64,000 bases of DNA, taken from the NCBI GenBank assembly GCA_018894105.1, contig CM032117.1:1019501-1083500 (forward strand). The letters are read 5' to 3'. The DNA is from Jacaranda mimosifolia (Eukaryota; Streptophyta; Magnoliopsida; Lamiales; Bignoniaceae). Position numbers and translations under genes: made by a program. The notes beneath the pieces were generated by a model that was not told the DNA's origin, did not search any database, and saw nothing but the letters and a program-made list of their open reading frames with translations. Each line of letters opens with the position of its first letter. Positions within the stretch are counted from its first letter, which is position 1. Positions 42,965 through 56,111 of this stretch are shown here, in pieces.

Positions 42965-45900
42965 ATGGCGCTCTCAGTTTCGGACTTGCCTGCCATATAC
43001 ACACTGCTCGCTAATTCATTGAGCGCCGACGTAAATGTGCGGAAGCCAGCTGAAGATACCTTGGCGCAATTTGAGAGCAGGCCTGGTTTCTGCTCATGCC
43101 TCATGGTATGGAAGTGTTTGTGCTTATGTTCGTATTGAATGTTCGTGCTTATGTGAGTGTGAAGCTATTGGCATTGTTTGACAAGGGTTTTCTATATGGT
43201 GCAGGAAGTGATAACAGCCAAGGATTTAGTATCGCAGACAGATGTGAGATTATTGGCGTCCGTTTACTTTAAGAACAGCGTCAGTCGGTATTGGAGGAAC
43301 CGGCGCGATTCAACGTTAGTGATTTCATCAATTTTCTGTGTAAATTGTTTTATTCTTGTACCTTGCTTTGGAAGCCCATCATCCACTGATCAAATCTTTG
43401 ATTCTTATATTAGCTGGCTGAAATGACTTCTATGTTTTCCGTGATTGGTGCTCATTTTGCATATTAATGAAGGAATTTAATAGCAGTATTTGGTTTTTGC
43501 CTTCATAGAACCACATGTTTTTTATCATATGGGGTTTTGGTGTCAGGCTGTCAGCATAGTTTGATCATGAGCTGGTCCTCATTCATGCTAATTAGAGTTG
43601 AGGCATCCAGTCAAGTCGTTGAATTTGTATATTGTCTGATCAGTTATTGTTATATTTACCTTGAGGCTAAGCAGACATATGTGACATCTATTTCCAACAG
43701 TGTAAATCACAAATGATGTGAAAAGCTTTGAGGTGCTTCCTTGTTTGAGCTGTTAAATTGATGGAAAGGAGATGAAACAATGGATGTTCCGTAATTGCAT
43801 GGCACGCTTTTTGGGGCCTTCTTCTCATTATATTGTTTTGTGTGGCCTTTCTACTGGCTAGATAACTAATCAGTAGAATAGAACATTACAGAATTGAACC
43901 ACTGCAATACAAGGATTTTGGATTTCTAATATCATCCGCTACATTGTTATGCAGCACTTCGCCATGGCTATACTGTTAGTCCTGACGTAGCTCATCGTGG
44001 CAGTGCCTTAACAAATTGCTATGGATTTCTAAATTATGTGGAAAAATATCATTTCAATGAGAATAGATCCTTGGGTCGGGCTAACCAAATATTGCTGGAA
44101 AGTGCTGCTGATATTCTTACTGGAAATGTTCTTGTCAGCTTATTTGCTTCTGGAATTTCATCCTCATATGAGTGTATCTACTTGAAGTTTTTCTTGCTGA
44201 TAAATAAATTATCAAAAGTGGAGTTGATATCCTCTTTTTTTTCTTTCTTTCTTTTTTTTTTTCCCCAGCATTTGATGTTACCTTAGTTTGGGATTTTTTG
44301 GGTTGGACTGGTGAATGAGAGAGTATTAACTGAAAAAAACCATGTGGACTTTTAATGAAAAAGACCTATAACAGAACAAGCGATCTGTCGGTCCCTGTAA
44401 TTACGAGGCAGGTTGACAGTTTGAGGAAAAGAGGGCTGCAACTGTGAAAAACTTCAAAGGATGATTTTTTATGTGAAACACATAGGTAAGATGACAATAG
44501 CTATATATGGAGACCATTGAAGATGTTGAAGAAAGATTGTGAGGGTTTTTACAACAATAAAGGGACAAGGTGCAAATATGCAGTTGTTCATTGATCAAAT
44601 CTAGAAGTTGAGAACTGCTGGAGATTGTCGGGCAAAGGACAATGCTGAATAAGTGAACAAGACAAAAAGAGAAACAATAATTTGTAGGCTGTCACCATCA
44701 GACCACAGATGGATATTGGGTAACTCAATTTGGAAAATCTCATTGGACACATGTAGGAATCCTCCTCCACATGTCTTCTTCTTCCCCGTCGTATTATCAA
44801 GTCCACTGCTAAAGGTAAACCACAAAGGCTCATACCCTATGAAGGATCTCATTCTGTGAGATTTTAGGTTCTCTCTTTCATTAGGCTTACCATAAGCTTT
44901 GGTTTCTCTAATTTCCATAAACTTGTAACTAATGACTTCTTGAGAGTAATTCCGATCCATATAAAACAAATTCCGTACAAATTCTCACCATCTTAGCCAA
45001 CTCATTGGTATGCTTTCTGCTGACTCCATCACTTCCTGCTTGTGACTGCGCTATGTTTAAGTGGAAATTTCTTGGTAAACTGACACTACATACATCAGTG
45101 ATTTTGGCAGTTTTGGAACTTTTATTTCTAGTTTGACTGAATCTGCCGATGGGATTAATTTAAGACATGTGATCTTCATGTCCTTGTACTTATCCCCGAC
45201 TTCTTCTTACCCCAGCTAGTTCTTATCCTTTGGACCTCTGATCTTCATGTCCTTGTAAATAACTGACCTCAAACACCCTGAAGTGTATGTGGATGTGTCT
45301 TGTAATTAGAGTGTATATGCTAGAATTTTGTCCTTCCTCACTTTTTAACTGGTGAGTTTGGGAGCAATTTTGCTTTGAAATAGGGATGTAATGTTACCGG
45401 TGTTTTTTCCTCTTAATTTGGGCCTTGTTATGCAGTTTAGTATCTTTTATTGACATGTTTTCATGTTCAATTTGGCGCTTATCTGACCATGAATATGTAT
45501 TTGCAGTGGAATGAGCGATGAAGAGAAATTGCATTTGAGGCAAAAGTTGTTGTCACACTTGAGAGAAGAAAATTATCAGGTAATGCTTTTGTTAGGCGCA
45601 TGTAAATTACGTAGATACTAGTCTGCTTGCATGCACTTCCCGGGAAATAGTTAACTATGTGTTCCTACCGGAGTTTAATTCAGTTTATTTACCTATTACT
45701 AAGCGATTGTTTTTGCTCTTGTGGTGCATGCCACATGTACAGGCATTTCAATAGTTCTGAATTTCTCTTGTCTAATGAAAATCATCAAAGGTTTGGCTTC
45801 GTTTGTTCTAAAATGCAATTGTGGCACAGATTGCTCTTACATTGGCTGTTCTGATCTCGAAAATTGCTCGGATTGACTACCCAAGGGAATGGTATGCTTC

Positions 45901-48900
45901 TCATCCTCATGTGCACAGCTTTTTGAAAAGAATTTGACTGAAGATTATGTATGCTAGCATTATCTTGTTTACCAAGAAACCTCTCGATAAATGGAGCAAA
46001 GAAAAGTTTCTTTGTTGGATTGAAAAGCTTGATTTGCATATTTAAATCGTAGCTGGTCGTCTTTAGTTGTTAGAATGCTATGGCTCTATTGATTCTACTG
46101 TTGATATGGCTTCTGACCTGAGTTAGGTTAGCATATTCAGCACTCTTATCAATTTACTGAGCCATCTTCATCTTAAGGCATGAGATATCGGCATTCCTAC
46201 TGTTGGTATGATTGGCTTTTGGTAGAACTTTTCATTAGTTCAGAGCATTGAGCACATTTGAACAGGAGTCGTAGTTTTCTTATCAAGGACCTGGAAAGTT
46301 GCAATTTAGGATTGTAGGAGCAGTTTTCATCTGCTGCTATTATATTCCACCATGCAATCCTGGGGGAATATGTTGTTATTTTGGTGTAACTAGCACCAGC
46401 CACATCAGAGGAATAAACCAAGACTATTTTTTGTATTGAGATAGTTATAATAACGCCTTATGAGACTGTTTCGAGTGACTTTTCTGTTTAGCGTTTCTGA
46501 GTCTTACAACAAGGTTCGAAGAATTTTGTTTAGCAGTTATAATAACACCTTATGTGATTGTCTTGTGTTGGTATCTTTTACTTATTTCCAATAGGTGTTT
46601 GGCCTACTGAATCCCTGCTTTTTGGTGTACAGGTCAGACTTGTTTTCTGTGTTGGCACATCAGCTTCAGTCAGCTGATATATTAACTTCTCATAGAATAT
46701 TCATGATTCTTTTCCGGACTTTAAAGGAGTTGTCGACCAAACGCCTTACTTCTGACCAGAGGGCCTTTGCTGAGGTCACATAATTAGTTTCTTTGCTTTT
46801 CTTTGGAAATCCTTGTCTGTATTTCTAGTTGTTGATGCTGAAGCTATTATCAGGTAGATGTTAAATCCAGAACTTGGATGCTAAGGTCTCATTTAAGGCT
46901 TCTGATGAAGTTTATTAATCTTTTAGTGTATGTGGTCAGGGTATTTGAGTTTATTTATTAATTATTTAATCTTTTGCATTTTCCAGTAATAAGGGTTGTG
47001 GTTTAGTCATCAAGTCTTGAATTATGATTAACGTTGCTATCTGTGTCTTCTGTGGAGTCTATAGTGCTTCAGGGTTGGCTGGAGTTAATTTCTTGTTAAT
47101 ATCCTAGTTAGAGTCGTATTCTGTACTGTAGAAGGAGAAGCCTTCGGAGTCTATAGATACTAGTGTGGGTCTTTCTCTGAAATATGCTGAATCAAATTGA
47201 AACCACTTTGTATTTTATGATGAGGTCTCATTTCCTTGAGAATCTGAAACTGTGTACCCCTTTGGGCCGTTGTGGTCAGGATTGTTGAATGCTTACCAAG
47301 ATTACTGCTTAAGTCTATGCTTCTCGAATACACTGTTGACTTCACGTTGTCATTGCGCCACTGGTTCCATTTTTATTAACAATTAGGTTGCAATTTTACT
47401 GGATCTGTTCATGGTTGCTTATTTGGCAGATAGCATCTCAATTCTTTGATTACAGCTGGCACCTTTGGCAGACTGATGTGCAGAATATATTGCATGGTTT
47501 TTTGGTGCTAGCTCAAAATGCTTCTGAGTTGCATCATGATGATCTTTTCTTAACCTGTGAAAGATGGTTTCTGTGTTCAAAGATAATACGTCAGCTTGTA
47601 GTTTCTGGTTTCCCCAGTGATGCAAAGTCTATACAAGTAAAGTTCTTTTTGCCTGATTCTACATACATCTTTCCTCTTCTTGGTCATCTTCTACCCTTCC
47701 GTTTTGTGTTTGATGATTGTGTTATACATTTGTGGAATTAATGGAGTTCTATTGTTTTTTAGGAGGTCCAACCTGTCAAGAAGGTCTGTCCTGTCATGTT
47801 GAATGCAATCCAGTCATTTCTACCGTACTGTAAGATTTCTCTTCTTATTTCCTTTTGAGTTCTTACTTTTGTAGGTTATTTGAAACCGCTATTCGTTATC
47901 TACTGCCCTTAATGCTTGGGGCTTGCATATCATCTATTTCCCGCTGTCCTCACATTTTGATGTTTTTATTGTTTTACAAATTGAGGGAAATTAATTTGAA
48001 GTGCTCATCACATAATTTCTTTTTAGAGGAGATACAGTTTTATGAATTTATCTTCTCCTTAGCATGTCATTTGCCAGGATTTTGTTTAGCACCTCATTTC
48101 TAAGTTGACTTGTTTAAGATTGTACTATTTCTGCTGTACAGGTTTCTGGTGTGTATTCTTGTGGATGTGTAAAAATATTCTGATTTACTATTTATGCAGA
48201 TTCATCCTTTCAAGATAAACATCCTAAATTCTGGGATTTCCTGAAGAAGGCATGCACTAAATTAATGAAAATTTTGATAGCAATCCAGAACAGGCATCCT
48301 TACTCATTTGGTGACCAAAGTGTCCTTTGGCCTGTTGTTGACTTTTGCTTAAACAAGATCACGAATCCTGAGCCAGGTGTATTGTCATTTGAAGAATTCT
48401 TGATTCAGTGTATGTCAATGATGAAGTCTGTCCTGGAATGTAAAGAATTCAAGCCATTCTTGACCGGTCGTGTCATGGATGACAACCGAGTTACTCTTCA
48501 GGAGATGAAGAAAAATGTATCTAGTACAGTTGCTGGTGTCTTGGCTTCTCTGCTGCCTAGCGAGCGCGTGGTGCTACTGTGTAACATATTAATAAGGAGG
48601 TGACTCATCTGGACTTAGTGTAATTATTTCTTCTTTTAAATGTATTGATATAAATCAGGTTTAAGGTATATTTCCATGGAACAAAAGGCTACTACCAGGT
48701 TCTAACCGATATAGTACATGTTTGTTCTCTAGAACTCCCACCACATCAGGCCACACTCTCAATCTGTCTTTTCACCTCCTTTAGGCATTTAGCACCTCTC
48801 ATAAATAATGCATGGAGTAACTTGTATTTAGATTTAACTGACTTGAAAATATTTTAAATACTCTAAATTGTTCTATGGAACTGGAAAAGGATAAGTTAAA

Positions 48901-51900
48901 ATATATCAATTCATACCCCCCCATAACACAGACACACACACAATGTGATTCAGGGGCTTTATGATTTTGGGACGTGGATGCATCAAGGCACTAGATGCTT
49001 GCTCGCATCTCTTAGTCTGTGTATTTATGATGTAATTTGAACAATTTTCTGAATTTCTGTAAAGAGGCATGTTTTTGTGATTTTTTCTTTTTCCATTTTA
49101 TGTGAGATAGTCTTGCATTTCCCTATATGTCAGTAGAAGTTTGTATATTCTCAAAAGGAGTATTTACAGTGCTTATATTAGTATGCCAACCTGAAACAAT
49201 TTTCAGGGATGCTTGTATTTTCTCCAGAATTCCGGATATTTGTTTTTATGAATATGTAACTTTTGGTTAATTTAGTTTCTGGTAGAACTTCTGGTCCTGT
49301 TGATATCTACTTTTCAAATTTAAAACATTATTTGATAGAAATTAGGGTAATCTTCCCTGTTTGCCTTTTGGCCTCATGGCATTGATAGTTTATGCATTAT
49401 CAGAATGACTTTTATGGTCTGCCTCAGCTTTAAATTTCTTTTGCGCGCGCAAACCCCCCCCCCCCCCCCCCCCCCCCAACAAAAAAAAAAAACACAAAAA
49501 TATATTTCTTTCATTGTTTTATTCTTCTTTAAGCAGGTATTTTGTTTTAACGGCAAGTGATGTGGAAGAATGGTACCAGAATCCTGAGTCTTTTCATCAC
49601 GATCAGGACGCTGTTTTATGGTCGGAGAGATTAAGGCCATGTGCTGAAGCACTATACATAGTCTTGTTTGAGAATCACAGCCAAGTAGGTCTCTCGGATG
49701 CTTTGTGTGTAATTTCCACTGTTCTCTGTTGGCACTTTTTACATGTCTGGAGCTGGTTTCATCCTCATGTTTGTTATTGACATAGCTGCTAGGTCCAGTT
49801 GTGGTTTCGATTCTTCAAGAGGCAATGACTGGCTGTCCTTCTTCTGTTAGTGAAATAAGTCCACAATTGCTTCTCAAGGATGCTGCTTATGGTGCTGCTG
49901 CATATGTCTATTATGAACTCTCAAATTATCTGAGCTTTAAAGACTGGTGAGCCCTTTCCTTTCTAGATGCTAAGATAGTAATCAATTGGGTTAAATTGTG
50001 CTGAGTCTTCCTTCTCTTTGTTCTGTTCAACGTGTTTACAGTGGAAATCCTAATGTTTATTGGCCTTATGCACCTGGGCAAAGGAAGGACACTTTAAAGT
50101 ATAGAATTGGATGCCCTAAACATGTTTCTGGACAAATATAATGCTTCCCCAATGTGATGAGAGCTTGAGACATGGGGTTTACACCCACCCTTCTCTCCCT
50201 TCTTCTTTTTCTTCCTTCTATCTTTCTTTCTTCTTCTTCTTTATTTATTTATTTTTTTTCTCCTTTCTAGATTTGCTTTTAGGAAAAATTTTCCTGGCCA
50301 ATTTCAAGCTGGTTGCAACAGGTGACTGTAACAGGGTGCCAGCCCAACCGACCAAATTGGTTTCAAGTGTCCTAAATATTCTATGATGATTTTAATGACA
50401 TATGAGTCCTGTCCCCTTTGCTTATAGACATAGCCTAGCCTTACTGATGCATTGGCTGTAGTTTATTGACATGCCGAGCCTGGCTGGTGCATGGGCATAC
50501 CTTTAACAACATTTTCTTGAATAATTATGTGTTCTTGTGTATGTGATGGTATTATATAGTCCATGCCTGCGTTATGTACCCAAAGCCGAGTACCTACTTT
50601 CAAACCTTTTATTTTCTTTTGGATGAGTTTATGATGAACATTCCCGGACATTCTCATGCAGGTTCAATGCTGCTTTATCTGTTGAACTCACAAATGATCA
50701 TCCAAACATGCGGATCATCCATAGGAAAGTTGCATTAATATTGGGGCAATGGGTTTCAGAGGTAACTTGCTTTCTGCGCTGTTTGTATATTTCATCAAGT
50801 CAGCATTGCGGTCTCCTGCAGTTTATCTTTGTCTTTTATTGGCCTATTCAGCTTGTGAATGTATCGCATTCTTGGTTTAAAATGTCCATTTCAACAAGGC
50901 TGGTAGCAGAAGCTAAATGCCTGTAGATTTGTTCATTTTAATCCAACTATTTGCAGTTTGCTATCTAGGCTGATTTAGTATTCCTTTAGGTATTTAGCTT
51001 ATATTTAGCACTTTCATCAATAAATTTACATCTGTCTGGGTATGAGGTAGCCTCCACAGTTAGTGCCTTCACATGGTGACTTATGGGATGAGTTTCTCTG
51101 ACAGTTACTGCCTTCTCATGTTCCCTGTTGCATGATTTTTGGAATGGGTTGAGTAGGAAAATTGCATACTGTAAGCTGGATCCGCTGTTGCAAGATCTGA
51201 TTTAAGTATCCACTCGTTTTATTATAACTAGTTTCTTAACAATAGTCCCTGCTTTTTGCCTCTCTACAGATTAAAGATGACACCAGACGGCCAGTGTATT
51301 GTGCTTTAATAAAATTGCTTCAGGAGAAAGACTTGTGTGTTAGGGTATGATACATGTTCTTTGAAAATTGGTTATGAATTTGTTTGAGTTTTTTGCTGCA
51401 TTATTGTTGAAGTTCTTCCATTGTTTCAGCTTGCGGCATCACGTTCTCTGTATTTCCATATTGAAGATGCAAATTTCTCAGAACAGGATTTTTCAGATCT
51501 TCTTCCAATTTGCTGGGACTCATGTTTCAAATTGGTTGAAGAAGTCCAAGAGTTTGATTCAAAAGTAAGTTACGGTCCCTTGTCATCACCTTTTTTGACC
51601 AAGTGGTGTATGAAAATCTTCAACAAGCTTCCTAATGTCATACTTATTCATAATTTATGTGGGCACTGTACATGCATATGTATGCATATATGTAATTCTT
51701 TTTCTATACTTCTGCCTGCTTTTTTCATTTGCCTCAATCTTATTTTGCTGTACGTTTTAATTTCTTTTTCCATAAGTAGTTGCCATTTATCCGAGTCCCA
51801 TAAATATTGCATTAGACTCCCTTGGTTATGCAATAAAAATTAATTATGTTATAGGCATGCTAATGCGTGCACTTCTGTTTCCTTATCTTAGTCAGAGACA

Positions 51901-54900
51901 AATTCCAATGTGGTTCAGTCACTTTTGGTGCTGTCAGAAATGATGCATTGTTGAGTCTTTATATATTTGGAAGTGAAGTAATTATTACTTGGTTAATTTA
52001 GGTAGCTTGACATTGGGTAGTGTTCTAGAAGTATAATCTGAAAAAATTGGTTTTTGCGTACATATGAGTGTTAAATACGTTTAGGGACAGTTTAGAGTAT
52101 GTTAGTATCTTGTATAACCAAATGTTCTATCTTTTCTTTGTTCCTTCTACGCATCAGGTTTCATTTGTTTATTTATCTGGAAAGTGTGCTGCTAGTAATA
52201 ATGGTTGAGTTGCTATGGAAACTGCTTACCTTCCAAAACCACTAATTTTTTCCCAGGGAAATCTCAACCTCTTCCGTTATCATACTCCAAACATGAACTT
52301 TCTTTTTGATTTTATCCGTTCATTGAACTTCAAATAGATGAAATTATTTGTCAGCAACTCATTTGAATCCTATATTCAGGTTCAAGTATTAAATACGATT
52401 TCTGGTCTCATTGCACGCATCACTGAAGTTATTCCTTATGCAAAAAAGTTGGTGCAGTTTTTCCAGAAGGTACTGTGTTTATGCTTTGTGTAGTTTTTCT
52501 GTCATGCTCTTCTTCTACAGCAGAGGACTGCTTTGTTTATCTTCTTAAAGTTAAGTTATGCTATACTTTCTCATGGATCAGAAAATCAGAAGAAAGTTGT
52601 ACATGTGGAATTCACTGTTGAAAAAATCTCCAACCGCTTTGAAATCTTTGCTTTTTAAAGATAAAAGTGGTATGATATATGGAAGAAGAGTCTCTAGTTG
52701 GTATATATAAATATTTCACATGAAGTGTGATTCTGGACAGTAGACTTTATTCTTATTTCACAGCATATTATATTTCTTTATATTGATCAAATATATGATC
52801 ACAGGCTTGGGAAGAATCTTCTGGTGAAAGCCTTCTGCAGATTCAGCTTCTCACGGCCCTAAAGAACTTTGTAGCTGCACTTGGTTATCAGTCACCCATC
52901 TGTTACAACATGCTGCTGCCAATCTTACGGCATTTGTTAAATGTAAATAGCCCCGATGAACTTTTGGAAGATAGCATGCAGGTTGGTAGTTCAGTTTAAG
53001 CATTTCTTTTGAATTTTCATAACAATCTTTAGCATTTAAAAGTCATTGTTTGTTCTGCATCTTTATCATGCAGTTATGGGAGGCCACTCTCTCTCATGCC
53101 ACCTCAATGGTGCCTGAGCTGTTGAGTTATTTCCCATGTCTAGTGGAAATCTTGGAAAGAAGCTTTGATCACTTAAAGGTACGGAGATTTTTTTTTTTTG
53201 AATAGTTGTATCTTCTTACTTTGCAAGAACGCCATGTTTTGAATTCTAACTTGATATGTAGGTGGCCGCCAGCATCATTGAAGGCTACATAGTTCTTGGC
53301 GGAGTAGAGTTCCTGAATATGCATGCGCCAACGCTTGTAAAAATTCTTGATTTGGTCATTGGTAATGTCAATGATAGAGGGCTGCTTTCAATCCTTCCGC
53401 TCGTGGATGTTTTAGTTCAGGTAGTTGACTCCAGACAGAATTCTGCAAAATTAAAGCTTTAGTTGACAGAGGAATAGAACAATAATAGAAGCAAGTCCTT
53501 ATGTAAATGTTTAAATAGAACACTTGTTATCTCTGTATTTATGCCGATATTGCACTTTCAAAGAAAAGGGAATAGATCTTGTCAGGCTCCTACATTTCTA
53601 TGGTTTTTCGTTAGAAACTGTGTAGCCTGTAGGAATTTTGTGCACTCTAATTGTAACTATGGATTCATAAGTTGCTAATATCCATGGAGTCAATTTATGT
53701 TCTGCTCTGGAATAAGTTGTAATTGTATTGCTCCTTTTATCTTGTGTTGACTAAATATCATTCATCTACTTCTGCAATGCAGTGTTTTCCAGCTGAGGTG
53801 CCCCAATTAATCAGCACGACTATACAGGTAAATTGGTTATTTCTGTACCTTTGTATATCTCGATAGAATATTTTCAATATCTAGTTTTGTTTTATTAAGT
53901 GTATGTTAGGTTATATATGTAATAATAACATTCTTGTCTTCTAACAAGAATCCCATTTCTAATTTCTCAATATCTGAGATTAGACTTTCCAATGCATTAT
54001 CTTAGTTTTAGAGCAGGTGAAGAAGAAGAAAAGAATATCAGAAACATACCCAGAAACCCCAACCTCTTTTCTTCCATTGCCCCGTTGACATAATTTCTCC
54101 TGTCCGTCCGGCCGTGGTACTGTCTTCTTCTTCTGCTCATCCAGGTCGTCAACTACCACTAACTGAGGCTCTGTCTTCTCTCTCAACACTGCCCTTGGTT
54201 GAAGCTCCCCGACTGCTTCACTCCACCAATCAAATCCCTGTTCTTTTTCTTTCTTCACAGATGAAAGAAAAGCTTCTTTTTCTTTTTCCTAGTTGGAGCT
54301 TGTTTCTTTTTCTTGTCTACTTTTCATTAATGAAAAGCTTACTGTTGATGATATCTTTGCGTTCCGCCGTTCCCTGTTTCTCAATCTTCTTTTGGGATGT
54401 AAAGAAAATTGAACATTTGTACCCATCAGGGCTAGGTGCTTGTATAAATTTTATTTTCCTGTACTCATTCTTGGCGCCAGATTGATTCTCAGTTTGAGAG
54501 AGAGTGCTAAGACATATATTCTAATTATTAGATTCATATTTCCCAATTATGTCTTTTTTTGTGTAACAAGTTGACCATGCTTGGTAGATATGCTCAACTT
54601 GAAGAGGAGTGTTAGAATATTTCAATATCTAGTCTCATTTCAGTTTGTTTACTTTACTTAGGAGGGCAAAGATACATACTGTTCTTGTACTTTAATCACA
54701 TCTCTGTATGTGGTTGGTTTCTTCAATACATCATCTAGATGCCATCCCATATTAACTCTTATTGTGGTAATATATTCTTTAGAACTAATTTCTGAGGATT
54801 TTTTTATGATACTCAAAATTTGCCATATTTTTCTAGAAATTAATAGTCATATGCCTGAGCGGAGGAGATGATCACGATCCTTCCAAGACAGCTGTGAAAA

Positions 54901-56111
54901 CAACTTCAGCAGCCATACTCGCAAGGATTTTGGTCATGAATACTAATTTTCTTGCACAACTGACATCAGAGCCATCACTGTTAGCACATTTCCAGAAGGC
55001 TGGGTTCCCAAATGAAGAAAACATACTTCTTTGCCTGGTTGATGTGTGGCTTGACAAGGTGAGGGTATCTTCATGTATTTCTGTCTAGATGCAATTACAA
55101 CATAAATTTGTCTTCCCTTATCTTTTTCTGGGATAAAAAAATGTTGTACATAAGTTTCTGGCACACATTCAATATTTGCCTTTCTTCAGAAAATATGTTC
55201 GAACTTCAACACGGTGGTTATGTTTTTTCTCTGTCACCTATGCAACATTTTGAAACATGTCATTTTCTTGATCACCCTTTCTCCAATTTATCAAAACTTA
55301 AGCTGTTACTGACTTGTAGATGTCCTGGCCGCCTCTGCCTTGGTGGGATTTTTGTTGTATAGATGGGGGTTTATATGACATCATCTTGGATTGTAAGAAA
55401 TTGGGGGTTTATATGTCGTTCTACACAAGATTGTGGACTATTTACACACTTTATCTTCTGGTTGTAGGTTGACAATGTGATTTCCACACAAAGAAAGACA
55501 TTTGGCCTAGCCCTTTCTATAATTCTAACTCTAAGACTGCCTCAAGTACTTGATAAACTTGATCAGATCCTAAGGTACTTCATCAACTTGATCTTGATTA
55601 TCTGTTGTAGTACTGTTGGGACAAGTGTTTTATTCATGGTAATTTTGGTGCCCTTTGCTCTTGATAGTGCATGCACGAGTGTAATATTGGGTGGAAGTGA
55701 GGACTTAACTGAAGAAGAATCAAGGTTTGAATTGATACTGTCTTTATCTATACATGATTTTCTTAAATATCAACTCAGATTGACTTCCAAATTTTTTTTG
55801 TACCATAAAACAGTAGCGACAATATGCAAGCTAGCAGGATGCAGGTCCCTAGCAAAGAACTCAGGAGGAGACAGGTATTATTTTGTTTCAGAATTTTATG
55901 AAGCTGTGCAATCATCTTTTATTAATGAATGAGATTTTCTAATTTTCAGATCAAGTTCTCAGACCCTATAAACCAAATTTCACTGGATAATTCATTGAGG
56001 GACAACCTCCAGACGTGTGCTGCCCTCCATGGAGAATCGTTCAATACTGCTATGTCTAAAATGCATCCTGCAGCTTTTGCACAACTGAAACAAGCATTGA
56101 ACATGCCATAG
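42965..56111 (+). CDS. Importin-11/KA120-type nuclear transport receptor
   Basis: Twenty-three exons: 42965-43105, 43205-43314, 45507-45579, 45830-45891, 46633-46774, 47430-47636, 47763-47829, 48200-48599, 49537-49684, 49786-49946, 50662-50761, 51270-51344, 51430-51564, 52380-52469, 52805-52981, 53074-53178, 53262-53420, 53783-53827, 54837-55058, 55468-55574, 55668-55724, 55814-55874, 55950-56111. All phases agree; the product is 1001 aa. The N-terminus (NVRKPAEDTLAQFESRPG, then VRLLASVYFKNSVSRYW) is the Ran-binding importin-beta N-terminal domain; the rest is helical HEAT repeats. It carries cargo through nuclear pores under RanGTP control. Its counterpart is At3g08960 (KA120), beside TMS1 in Arabidopsis as here. 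The start MALSVSDLP is the first ATG that fits the family. Confidence 0.93.
43315..45506 (+). other. Long intron 2 of importin-11
   Basis: 2.2 kb without coding exons of the host gene. A 122-codon minus-strand open frame (44601-44969) lies within but resembles no family I know, and its start and composition are unremarkable. Confidence 0.5.
49454..49477 (+). repeat. C24 homopolymer in importin-11 intron 8
   Basis: Uninterrupted C run followed by an A-rich run, about 60 bp before the exon 9 acceptor. Confidence 0.8.
53862..54640 (+). mobile_element. Degenerate copia/TRIM-like remnant in importin-11 intron 18
   Basis: The sequence AGAATATTT(T)CAATATCTAGT occurs at about 53867 and 54614. The second copy follows CAACTTGAAGAGGAGTGTTA, a purine tract plus LTR start typical of Ty1-copia elements. 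After the first copy, TTAGTTTTAGAGC (about 54004-54016) resembles the initiator-Met-tRNA primer-binding site. The inner part includes a GC-richer stretch (54060-54240) with no recognisable gag or pol. It probably accounts for this intron's unusual length. Confidence 0.4.

Noticed and set aside
44601..44969. 122-codon minus-strand frame in importin-11 intron 2
   Set aside because: No family likeness, no splice or promoter support and located in an intron; kept only as a remark.
54114..54485. 123-codon plus-strand frame in importin-11 intron 18
   Set aside because: Lies in the inner part of a copia-like remnant and has a low-complexity hydrophobic composition; probably chance.
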